Shown here: positions 1 through 5,824 of the stretch, one piece after another
Layout: each line of letters starts with the position of its first letter
How positions within the stretch are numbered: the stretch's first letter is position 1
DNA from: Vulcanimicrobiota bacterium
GTDB lineage: Bacteria; Eremiobacterota; Eremiobacteria; Baltobacterales; Baltobacteraceae
DNA: 5,824 nucleotides
Reading direction: 5' to 3'
Assembly (NCBI GenBank): GCA_028287545.1
Contig: JAQBPL010000242.1
Location: forward strand, 1-5,824
The notes under the pieces: generated by a model
Seen by the model: the letters and a program-made list of their open reading frames with translations, nothing else
The model's database searches: none
Told to the model about the DNA's origin: nothing
Translations under genes and position numbers: made by a program

Positions 1-101
1 TCATTGCGAGCTTGCCGAGCAACCCCCGTCGTCGCGCCGGCGGCTTCGGCCTTCGACTGCGCTCAGGCCGAAATGAGGGTTGCTCGACAAGCTCGCAATG
101 A
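1..101. repeat. Palindromic interspersed-repeat-like element (25-bp inverted repeat)
   Basis: Positions 1-25 and 77-101 are inverted copies of each other with a single mismatch (position 15); the arm begins TCATTGCGAGC. In RNA read from the minus strand the mismatch becomes a G-U pair, so the stem would be continuous there. Inside the 51-nt spacer lies a second inverted repeat, TTCGGCCT (45-52) against AGGCCGAA (65-72), with a 12-nt loop containing CGACTGCGCTC. The nested cruciform-like shape and the lack of any convincing coding frame suggest a REP/MITE-type intergenic element. Short motifs similar to the arm and the loop recur as intergenic repeats in many unrelated bacterial genomes. The left arm starts at the window edge, so the element may extend further. 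It lies just downstream of the minus-strand propeller gene and could end or stabilise that transcript. Confidence 0.75.
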
Positions 102-133
102 CAACTCCCGAGGGCTCGCAATGACAACTCCCG
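91..133. repeat. Tandem direct repeat, two 20-bp copies
   Basis: The 20 bases at 91-110 recur exactly at 114-133, separated by AGG (period 23). Each copy starts with GCTCGCAATGA, the terminal motif of the palindromic element at 1-101, so the window has this motif three times: once inverted at 1-11 and twice direct at 91-101 and 114-124. The simplest reading is a local duplication of one end of the repeat element. Confidence 0.75.
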
Positions 134-143
134 GCTAACCGGG
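130..143 (-). terminator. Possible weak hairpin terminator after the propeller gene
   Basis: CCCGG (130-134) and CCGGG (139-143) form a perfect 5-bp GC stem with a 4-nt loop, starting 8 nt beyond the stop codon of the minus-strand propeller gene. On the minus strand the stem is followed by AGTTGTCATT, which is not a proper T-run, so intrinsic termination would be weak. The much larger hairpin at 1-101 follows and may be the real end structure. It could also be a chance short palindrome. Confidence 0.3.
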
Positions 144-150
144 CGTCTCG

Positions 151-1068
151 CTACGGGTTGAACTTCTGGACGAAGTCGCCTTTGCCGTCGCGGTCGGCCC
201 AGACGGTGAACACCGCGTGGGTCTTGGGATCGATCGCGTTGGTGTGCACGCCGGGATTCACTTGCGTCACGTCGAGCGCCGCCGGGGCTCCGCCGCGGGT
301 GAGCGTGAAGCGCGAAACGCCGCCGCCTCCGGCGCACGCAACGACGTGCTGGGTGAGATCGAGATCGCACTGATCGAACCGCGCTGTCGAGATCTGGCCG
401 AGCTTCTTCCCGTCCGGCGAGTACGCGCTGAGCACGCCCTTGGTTTTGTCGGCCGCGTCGGTTCCACCGACGACGATCTGATCGTATGCCGGGTCGAACT
501 GCAACGGGTGGTTGTGCGTGATCTCGGGCGTCGCGATCGTGCGCGACACGCTCATCGACGCGGCGTCGATCACCGCGATCTCGTTGAGGTTGTCGATGTT
601 CTGATAGACGTTGTGCGTCTTGGGATCGATCGCCAGATATTCGGGCTTGTTGCCCGGGATCGTTATCGTCTTGACGATCTTGAACGTCTTGGCGTCGACG
701 ACCCACACCTTCGTCCCGTTGTCCTCGTCGGCGTAGATCCGGCCGTTCGAGGGGTCGTACGCGATCGCGTCGACCGACCCGCCGACGTCGACGTGGTTGA
801 CGACTTTGAGCGCGGCCGGATCGATCTCGCTGACCTCGTTGTCGCCGGTGCCGACGTACACGTGGCCGCTGGCTGCATCGACGGCAACGCCGCGGACCTG
901 GCCGACGGCGACTTGGCCGACGATCGCGCCGGTGTCGGCATCGACGACGAGCAGACGGCGCGAACCGCCGTGCGCGGCATAGACGCGCCGGCGCACAGAG
1001 TCGACGGTAACGTAATCGAAGCCGCTGAAAACGGGAACGGCTACAGGGGGAGCAGCAGGTGTCAGCAC
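151..1068 (-). CDS. YncE-like seven-bladed beta-propeller protein
   Basis: The 305-residue product is a YncE/NHL/YVTN-type beta-propeller. Seven similar units of about 40 residues begin near residues 17, 58, 99, 142, 187, 231 and 275. Each has a core of the form AxDP..GxVY followed by a strand such as VWVVDAKTFKIVKTI, so the propeller looks complete. Cys234 and Cys245 in blade six could pair. Members of this group are usually exported and serve as binding or scaffold modules; no catalytic site is visible. The start is GTG at 1066-1068. The frame stays open upstream to a TAA at 1159-1161 but contains no ATG, GTG or TTG there, so GTG is the only standard start. No signal peptide precedes blade one, only a short Pro/Ala-rich stretch, and no clear Shine-Dalgarno is present. 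The N-terminus may therefore be eroded or wrongly sequenced. The gene is divergent from the receptor gene. Family assignment is firm; the ligand is unknown. Confidence 0.88.
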   Translation of the reverse strand: MLTPAAPPVAVPVFSGFDYVTVDSVRRRVYAAHGGSRRLLVVDADTGAIVGQVAVGQVRGVAVDAASGHVYVGTGDNEVSEIDPAALKVVNHVDVGGSVDAIAYDPSNGRIYADEDNGTKVWVVDAKTFKIVKTITIPGNKPEYLAIDPKTHNVYQNIDNLNEIAVIDAASMSVSRTIATPEITHNHPLQFDPAYDQIVVGGTDAADKTKGVLSAYSPDGKKLGQISTARFDQCDLDLTQHVVACAGGGGVSRFTLTRGGAPAALDVTQVNPGVHTNAIDPKTHAVFTVWADRDGKGDFVQKFNP

Positions 1069-1188
1069 GGGCGATGGCTTCGGACGAGTGACGACCGATC
1101 CTCTTCTCCACGGAACTCGGGCGAGATAACTCCGACTTAATGCGAAGATTATCGCGCCTTAAGCGTGGCGCGATACGGCCTTAGCGTG
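1069..1188. promoter_or_regulatory. Divergent intergenic region between propeller and receptor genes
   Basis: These 120 nt must hold the 5' signals for both flanking genes unless transcription starts inside them. The middle (1122-1162) is richer in A+T than its surroundings. A GATAAT -10-like hexamer can be read on the minus strand at 1148-1153, but no matching -35 hexamer lies 16-18 bp away. No convincing sigma-70 promoter was found on the plus strand. No Pho-box-like CTGTCAT repeat was seen. The region contains the dyad at 1150-1175 and a 14-codon open frame at 1140-1184. Confidence 0.4.
1150..1175. promoter_or_regulatory. Perfect 9-bp dyad (operator or leader hairpin)
   Basis: TATCGCGCC at 1150-1158 and GGCGCGATA at 1167-1175 are exact inverted copies around an 8-nt spacer (TTAAGCGT). 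The dyad ends 13 nt before the preferred ATG of the receptor gene (1189) and covers an alternative GTG at 1165. It has no following T-run, so it is not an intrinsic terminator. It could be a dimeric-regulator operator for the divergent pair, or a stem-loop in the receptor mRNA that limits ribosome access. The symmetry is directly visible; the role is inferred. Confidence 0.5.
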
Positions 1189-3843
1189 ATGCTGCATCGA
1201 ACTCTTCGCGCCGCCGTGGCGACCGCGTTCTCTTTTGCCGTGGTCGCGGGCTCGGCTCTGACGACACCGTCCGCCGCGCTGGCGCAAGTCCAGACCTCGA
1301 TAACCGGAAGCGTAACCGACCAACAGACCGGCCTCGGCCTCTCCGACGCGAAGGTCGTCCTGTTCCAGGGCGGGCACAGCGTCGCCGAGAGCAAGACGGA
1401 CGCAACGGGCACGTTCGCGTTCGCGAATCAGGCGCCCGGAATCTACGACGTCGAAGTATCGGCACAGGGATACCAGACGTCCCGGCTCGCCGACCAAGCC
1501 GTCGCGCCCGGAACGACCGCCCTTTCTGTCCGCATCGTTCTCCCGAAGGCCTCGGGCGAGGCGGGAGTGCGCGTCATCGGCCGCGTGAGCGCCGCGACGC
1601 GCTCGGCGCTCGCCACGACCACCGTGATCAATCGGACGATCGATCCGTACGTCATCCGCGCTGAAGCGAACCTGCGCGTCGGCGACGCGCTGCTCGCTCA
1701 GCCCGGTTTGACGTCGTTCAACCTCGATTCCGCGCCGGGCGACGACCTCAACATCTCCATTCGCGGCGAACGCCCCTCCGAAGCGCAGCTTCTGCTCGAC
1801 GGCCATCCGATCGGGCCGATGGGGGTCTTCAACGGAACCAACGGCGGTTTCAACTACCAACTCTCGCCCTCGTTCGCGCTCAACAACGTCGCGATCACCT
1901 ACGGGACCGGAGGCGGCTCGCTCAACGGCGTCGACGCGATCGCCGGCACGATCGATTACCAGACCATCGAACCGACGCGCACACCGCAGTTCTCCCTGAC
2001 GCAGGGCGGCGGAACGCAGGGTCGGATGCAGACGTTCGGCCAAGCGACGGGATCGTTCGGCAAGCTGGGCTATGCGTTCGCCTCGGGCGTCGAAGGATCG
2101 TACGGCGGTTTCGCACCGCAGACGGTCACCCAGTCCGGCCTGCTCGCGGGCGACGCGACCTCGGCCAACGTCAAGGCGAACACCTGGCTCGTCAGCGGCA
2201 ACTACCTGCTGCGCAACGATCTCGGCAAGCTCCGCTATCAGTTCACGCCGAACACCGCGCTCACGCTCGGCGCGTACGTCGCGACCTCGTGGGACGACAA
2301 GACCGGGGAAGGCGACAACGACTACGTCACCCCGCAGTACGCGCTGTATTCGGCCCAGCAGAATGGCAAAACGTGCACCCTGTCCGGCGGCGGTACCGGA
2401 TACCTCGCAGTCACCGATTCCAATCCCGCTGCCTGCTTCACGCCGGCGCAATATGCATCGACGTTCTCGGGCCCGGCCGGCGGAACCGCGCTGGCGTTCC
2501 AAACCCTGCACATGCAGGACTACGACGCGCGCCTGACCAGCTCGATGGGGGCGCACAACTTCGTCGTGGAAGGCTGGAAGAACGCCTACTACCAGTACTA
2601 CGACCGCAACCTGTCCGGGTTCACCAACAGCTACCTCACGACGGGCGCGCGCATCAGCGACGACATCGTCTCCGAACGGAATACCTTTGGTTTCGGCTAC
2701 ATGTCCGTTCATCAGGTATACGTCGCGGGTACGTATGACTCGACGGGCGTGAGGAACTCGGCGGACGTTCCGTATACCACCAACAACGTTTTCGTGCGCG
2801 ACGTCTTCAGCGCGACGCCGACGCTTCAGCTCTTCGCCAATGCGAACGTCCAGCATTCGTCGGTCACCAGTCAGACGGAATTCGATCCTCGCCTTTCGTT
2901 CGTGTACAACCCGAAGGGTACGGACATCTACCGGCTCTCGCTCGGACTGGGGAGCGAGGCTCCGAACGGCCAGCTCAAGACGCTTCCGCCGACAGTCAGC
3001 ACGCAGCCCGGCGCGCTCAACCCGGTCTGCGGCGGGCTCAATTCGGTTGGATCGTCGTCGAATCCGAACCTCGTCGACGAGCGCGCGAAGACGATCGAAG
3101 TCAGCTACGGCCACCGTTTCTCGCGCGACAGCCAATTCCAAGCGGTCGCGTACGACCAGGAAGTCAACAACGCCATCTTCTCCAGCGTCCTGCCGCTCTC
3201 GAGCTTTCCCGGCGCGACGCTCGGAGCGAACCAGCAGCAATACTTCGACCGGATCAACCAGCTCTGCGGCCGTGAAGGAACCATCGCGGACTTCGGGTTG
3301 ACGACGGCGGCCAACGCAGGGGTGGGGCGATTCCGCGGGATCGGCGTCACGGAACGCTACCGCTTCACCCCCGGCTTCTTCGTCGACGGCGGCGTGGACC
3401 TGATCTCTGCGCGCTACTACGGCATTCCGCTCGTCTCCCTAGTGAACAACGTGACGCTGATCGACGGCGGCCAAGTGGTCGGCGTACCCTTCATGAAAGC
3501 CAGCCTCGGATTGGACTACACGCTCAAGGATCACACCAAGGTGCGGCTCGACGGCTACTTCGTCGGTCGCAACAATGCGCTCCATTCTCCGCCGTACACC
3601 TACGCCAACGGACACATCACGCACCCGTTCGGCCATGGTCTCTCGATGAATCTGGGCGTGTCGAACCTTTTCAACAACCAGTACAACCAGTACGGCCTTC
3701 TTGGCTCCGCCCAGTTCATCCCGGAGAATCAGTTCGGAGGGGACAGCACCGCGCTCGCGCAGGAATTCAACGGCAACTACGGGGAGCAATTCGGTATGCC
3801 CCAGCGGTCCGTGATGCTCTCCCTGACCTATCGCACGAAATGA
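1189..3843 (+). CDS. TonB-dependent outer-membrane receptor with N-terminal carboxypeptidase-regulatory-like domain
   Basis: The product (884 aa from ATG 1189; 892 from GTG 1165) is a TonB-dependent transporter. Residue numbers here count from the 1165 start. Residues 9-40 form a signal peptide with a basic start, a hydrophobic core and a likely ALA cleavage before Gln41. Residues 44-126 form a beta-sandwich like CarboxypepD_reg (pattern ITGSVTD...TGTFAF...PGIYDVEVSAQGY). A TonB-box-like GVRVIGRV lies at 134-141. The plug spans about 152-270 and includes ISIRGERPSEAQLLLDGHP. The rest, about 620 residues, is a beta-barrel rich in alternating aromatic strands, with a late SNLFNNQYNQYG motif and a C-terminal strand LSLTYRTK, as expected for the family. 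Cys404/424 and Cys622/701 may stabilise surface loops. ATG 1189 is preferred because it gives a compact signal peptide and lies outside the 1150-1175 dyad, but no strong Shine-Dalgarno supports either start. The stop overlaps the next gene by ATGA. The substrate is not predictable; no siderophore or B12 signature was recognised. Confidence 0.93.
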   Translation: MLHRTLRAAVATAFSFAVVAGSALTTPSAALAQVQTSITGSVTDQQTGLGLSDAKVVLFQGGHSVAESKTDATGTFAFANQAPGIYDVEVSAQGYQTSRLADQAVAPGTTALSVRIVLPKASGEAGVRVIGRVSAATRSALATTTVINRTIDPYVIRAEANLRVGDALLAQPGLTSFNLDSAPGDDLNISIRGERPSEAQLLLDGHPIGPMGVFNGTNGGFNYQLSPSFALNNVAITYGTGGGSLNGVDAIAGTIDYQTIEPTRTPQFSLTQGGGTQGRMQTFGQATGSFGKLGYAFASGVEGSYGGFAPQTVTQSGLLAGDATSANVKANTWLVSGNYLLRNDLGKLRYQFTPNTALTLGAYVATSWDDKTGEGDNDYVTPQYALYSAQQNGKTCTLSGGGTGYLAVTDSNPAACFTPAQYASTFSGPAGGTALAFQTLHMQDYDARLTSSMGAHNFVVEGWKNAYYQYYDRNLSGFTNSYLTTGARISDDIVSERNTFGFGYMSVHQVYVAGTYDSTGVRNSADVPYTTNNVFVRDVFSATPTLQLFANANVQHSSVTSQTEFDPRLSFVYNPKGTDIYRLSLGLGSEAPNGQLKTLPPTVSTQPGALNPVCGGLNSVGSSSNPNLVDERAKTIEVSYGHRFSRDSQFQAVAYDQEVNNAIFSSVLPLSSFPGATLGANQQQYFDRINQLCGREGTIADFGLTTAANAGVGRFRGIGVTERYRFTPGFFVDGGVDLISARYYGIPLVSLVNNVTLIDGGQVVGVPFMKASLGLDYTLKDHTKVRLDGYFVGRNNALHSPPYTYANGHITHPFGHGLSMNLGVSNLFNNQYNQYGLLGSAQFIPENQFGGDSTALAQEFNGNYGEQFGMPQRSVMLSLTYRTK

Positions 3844-4919
3844 AGCGCACCTTCGGTACGCTCGTCGTGAGCCTCGTGCTCGCGGCGGGCGCCGTCGGCT
3901 CGGCCGCGACGACCGATCTCGACCGGGCAGTTCCGCACTACGATCACATCGTCGTGATCCTCGAAGAAAACAAGGGGAACACGACCGTCCTCGACCGCGG
4001 TCTCGCGCCGTCGATCTCGGCGCTCTCCAAAGAGTACGGCTCGGCGACCGCGATGTACGCGGAGGTCCACCCCAGCGAGGGAAATTACGTCGCGCTGCTC
4101 GGCGGCGACACGTTCGGCATTCACGACGACGACGCGTGGTACTGCGTTCCCGGTTCGACGCGCGCGTTTTGCAAGAACTCGGCGAAGCCCGACTACGTGG
4201 CGCACGAGATCGACGCGCCGAACCTCGGCACGCAGATCCGCGCCAAAGGGCTCGACTGGCGAGCCTATCTCGAGGACCTGCCCGAACCCGGTTCGACGGC
4301 GATCATCTCGCGCGGCACGGCGACGACGCCGCCCGCATTGTACGCGGCGAAGCACACCGGTTTCACGAACTTCAAGAGCACGATCGACGATCCCGACCGG
4401 GCGCAGCGCCTGGTCGGGTTCGATCGCTGGCAGCGCGATCTCGCGGCGGGAACGGTGCCCGCGTTTGCGCTCGTCGTGCCGAACCAGTGCAACGAGATGC
4501 ACGGGATCGACGCGAGCGCGGGGGCCGGCGTGCCGGCCGACTGCTCCGACAAGGAAGGCGTCATTCGGCGCGGCGACGCCTACGCGGGCAACCTCGTCCG
4601 GGCGATCCAGGCCTCATCGCTCTGGAAGAGCGGGAACACCGCGATCGTCATCACCTGGGATGAAGACGGCGGCGGCGACCGCGTTGCCGGCGCGAAGGTG
4701 TCGTGCTGCGTCGTCGATGCGCGCATTCCGGGCGGCGGGCACATTCCGACCGTCGTCATCACCAACCACGGCCCGCGCGGCCTGAACGACCCGACCGAAT
4801 ACAACCACTTCAGCCTGCTCCGAACGTTCGAGGACGCGCTCGGCCTCGACGGCCACGTCGGCCACGCCGACGACCAAACCGTCCGTCCCATGACCCCGCT
4901 CTTCGCCCTGCGGCACTAA
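3840..4919 (+). CDS. Exported phosphoesterase (acid phosphatase/phospholipase C-like, alkaline phosphatase superfamily)
   Basis: The 359-residue product fits the PF04185-type phosphoesterases, which include AcpA- and SapM-like acid phosphatases and bacterial phospholipases C. Residues 1-23 look like a signal peptide, so the enzyme should act in the periplasm or outside the cell. Ordered motifs are HIVVILEENKGN (36-47; Glu43-Asn44 a likely metal site), HPSEGNYVALLGG (77-89), an AKHTGFTNF segment (170-178), PNQCNEMHG (214-222), TWDEDGGGD (272-280; Asp274 and Asp276 likely metal ligands), GGGHIPTVVI (298-307) and YNHFSLLRTFEDALGL (321-336). Six cysteines (102, 111, 217, 235, 289, 290) suggest disulfides in an exported protein. 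Catalytic roles are inferred from the family, not tested. The ATG shares four bases (ATGA) with the receptor stop and has no clear Shine-Dalgarno, which suggests translational coupling. The substrate could be a phosphomonoester, phosphoinositide or phospholipid. Confidence 0.9.
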   Translation: MKRTFGTLVVSLVLAAGAVGSAATTDLDRAVPHYDHIVVILEENKGNTTVLDRGLAPSISALSKEYGSATAMYAEVHPSEGNYVALLGGDTFGIHDDDAWYCVPGSTRAFCKNSAKPDYVAHEIDAPNLGTQIRAKGLDWRAYLEDLPEPGSTAIISRGTATTPPALYAAKHTGFTNFKSTIDDPDRAQRLVGFDRWQRDLAAGTVPAFALVVPNQCNEMHGIDASAGAGVPADCSDKEGVIRRGDAYAGNLVRAIQASSLWKSGNTAIVITWDEDGGGDRVAGAKVSCCVVDARIPGGGHIPTVVITNHGPRGLNDPTEYNHFSLLRTFEDALGLDGHVGHADDQTVRPMTPLFALRH

Positions 4920-4932
4920 CGCTCGCGCCGGC

Positions 4933-5824
4933 TTACGTGCGGAAGTTCTTTCGCAGGCTTGTCCACACGTCGTCGTAGGCGGCTTGCAGCGTCGGGCTTT
5001 CCATTGCGTAGGCCGTCGGGACGAAGATCAGCCGCGACTCGAACATGAACGCGAGCGTGTCGTCGAGCTTCTGCGGCGCGAGCTCGGCGCTGCTGGCGCG
5101 CTCGTAGGTCGCGGCGTCGGGCCCGTGCGCAGACATGCAGTTGTGGAGGCTCGCGCCGCCCGGGACGAAGCCTTCTTCTTTCGCGTCGTACGTGCCGCGC
5201 ACCAGGCCCATGAACTCGCTCATCACGTTGCGGTGGAACCACGGCGGACGGAACGTGTGCTCGGCGACCAGCCAGCGCGGCGGAAAGATGACGAAGTCGA
5301 CGTTCGCCGTGCCCGGCATCGCGGACGGTGAGGTGAGTACCGTGAAGATCGAGGGGTCGGGGTGGTCGAAGCTGACGCTGTTGATCGCGTTGAACGCCGC
5401 GAGGTCGTAGGTGTACGGCACATAGTTGCCGTGCCAGGCGACGACGTCGAGCGGCGAGTGATCGAGGACCGTCGACCAGAGCCCGCCGCCGAACTTGAGC
5501 ACGACCTCGGTCGGCTCGTCGAGCTCCTCGAACGCGGCGACCGGAGCGCGGAAATCACGCGCGTTCGCCAAACCGTTCGCGCCGATCGGTCCGAGCTCGG
5601 GCAGGCGGAACGGCGCGCCGTAGTTCTCGCAGACGTACCCGCGCGCGTGCGCCTCGGCGAGTTCGACGCGGAAGCGCATCCCGCGCGGAACGACCGCGAT
5701 CGCGCCGGGCGCCACCGCCAGCCGGCCGAGCTCGGTGACGAGCACGATCGTGCCGAGTTCCGGGACGAGCAGCAGTTCGCCGTCGGCATCGCAGAAGACG
5801 CGCGCGCGCATCGAGCGGTTCGCG
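4933..5824 (-). CDS. hmgA: Homogentisate 1,2-dioxygenase, C-terminal part (5' end beyond window)
   Basis: This enzyme opens the ring of homogentisate with O2 to give 4-maleylacetoacetate, in cytosolic tyrosine and phenylalanine catabolism. About 297 residues are visible out of roughly 430-440 usual for the family. The frame stays open to the right edge, reading ANRSM before the internal Met at 5811, so that Met is not the true start. Counting from it, WHGNYVPY (126-133) contains His127, matching the active-site base (human His292). [12 protein letters not shown] (189-200) supplies His193 and Glu199, and AHGPD (228-232) supplies His229, matching the iron ligands His335, Glu341 and His371 of the human enzyme with exactly conserved spacing. 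[20 protein letters not shown] (61-80) and [13 protein letters not shown] are further family hallmarks. The C-terminus, ending near KNFRT, looks intact. The gene converges on the phosphoesterase gene with 13 nt between stops. No defect is seen, so it should be active if the N-terminal part is intact. Confidence 0.96.
   Translation of the reverse strand, partial: ANRSMRARVFCDADGELLLVPELGTIVLVTELGRLAVAPGAIAVVPRGMRFRVELAEAHARGYVCENYGAPFRLPELGPIGANGLANARDFRAPVAAFEELDEPTEVVLKFGGGLWSTVLDHSPLDVVAWHGNYVPYTYDLAAFNAINSVSFDHPDPSIFTVLTSPSAMPGTANVDFVIFPPRWLVAEHTFRPPWFHRNVMSEFMGLVRGTYDAKEEGFVPGGASLHNCMSAHGPDAATYERASSAELAPQKLDDTLAFMFESRLIFVPTAYAMESPTLQAAYDDVWTSLRKNFRT

Noticed and set aside
1..133. CRISPR array in the repeated left flank
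   Set aside because: Only two direct copies with a 3-nt gap exist, with no spacers of 25-40 nt and no cas genes. The pattern is a palindromic element plus a short tandem duplication.
217..1140. Plus-strand open frame of about 307 codons opposite the propeller gene
   Set aside because: It is rich in Arg and Asp with no fold signature, while the opposite strand encodes seven regular propeller blades. It is a shadow frame.
1165..1188. GTG at 1165 (or GTG at 1186) as the receptor start
   Set aside because: The 1165 start lies inside the perfect dyad and adds eight residues before an already adequate signal peptide. ATG 1189 is preferred, though without a clear Shine-Dalgarno this stays open.
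1159..3240. Long minus-strand open frame (about 693 codons) opposite the receptor gene
   Set aside because: It is Arg/Val/Glu-rich with no recognisable domain and lies fully antisense to a gene whose signal peptide, plug and barrel are clear. Long antisense frames are expected in GC-rich coding DNA.
3828..4502. Minus-strand open frame of about 224 codons opposite the phosphoesterase gene
   Set aside because: No domain, low-complexity basic composition, and the plus strand carries the full ordered set of phosphoesterase motifs.
4939..4958. Hairpin-like TGCGGAA / TTTCGCA near the end of the dioxygenase gene
   Set aside because: The stem is short with a G-T pair, lies within the conserved C-terminal coding region and has no T-run on either strand, so it is not supported as a terminator.
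5809..5811. ATG at 5811 as the true start of the dioxygenase gene
   Set aside because: The frame continues to the window edge with residues (ANRS) that match the conserved family sequence, and about 130-140 N-terminal residues are missing, so the gene runs off the window.

Overview
The window is a GC-rich stretch of bacterial chromosome with four genes that can be read with confidence and one repeat-rich flank. The organism must have an outer membrane, because a full-length TonB-dependent receptor is present. Nothing in 5.8 kb fixes the phylum. The gene style (YncE-type propeller, receptor with a carboxypeptidase-regulatory-like N-terminal domain, PF04185-type phosphoesterase, very high GC) would fit an uncultivated soil lineage such as Eremiobacterota/WPS-2 or Acidobacteria, but that is a low-confidence impression.

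Layout, left to right. Positions 1-143 hold a palindromic interspersed-repeat-like element: a 25-bp near-perfect inverted repeat with an inner hairpin, followed by a 20-bp tandem duplication and a small GC hairpin. This lies just past the end of a minus-strand gene (151-1068) for a seven-bladed YncE-like beta-propeller. A short divergent intergenic region (1069-1188) carries a perfect 9-bp dyad (1150-1175) next to the start of the plus-strand receptor gene (1189-3843). The receptor gene overlaps the next gene (3840-4919) by ATGA. That gene encodes an exported phosphoesterase of the acid phosphatase/phospholipase C-like group. Only 13 nt separate its stop from the stop of a convergent minus-strand gene (4933 to beyond 5824), which encodes the C-terminal two thirds of homogentisate 1,2-dioxygenase.

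How the genes may work together. The receptor and phosphoesterase look like a translationally coupled pair. The divergent propeller shares their promoter region, and YncE-like and alkaline-phosphatase-family domains also occur fused in single proteins in other bacteria. The three may therefore form a locus that dephosphorylates an organophosphate outside the cytoplasm and imports the product or substrate through the receptor. This is inference; the substrate cannot be read from sequence. Homogentisate dioxygenase belongs to tyrosine/phenylalanine catabolism and is probably an unrelated neighbour.

No RNA genes, CRISPR array, transposase or phage gene was seen. No unannotated gap exceeds 300 bases.
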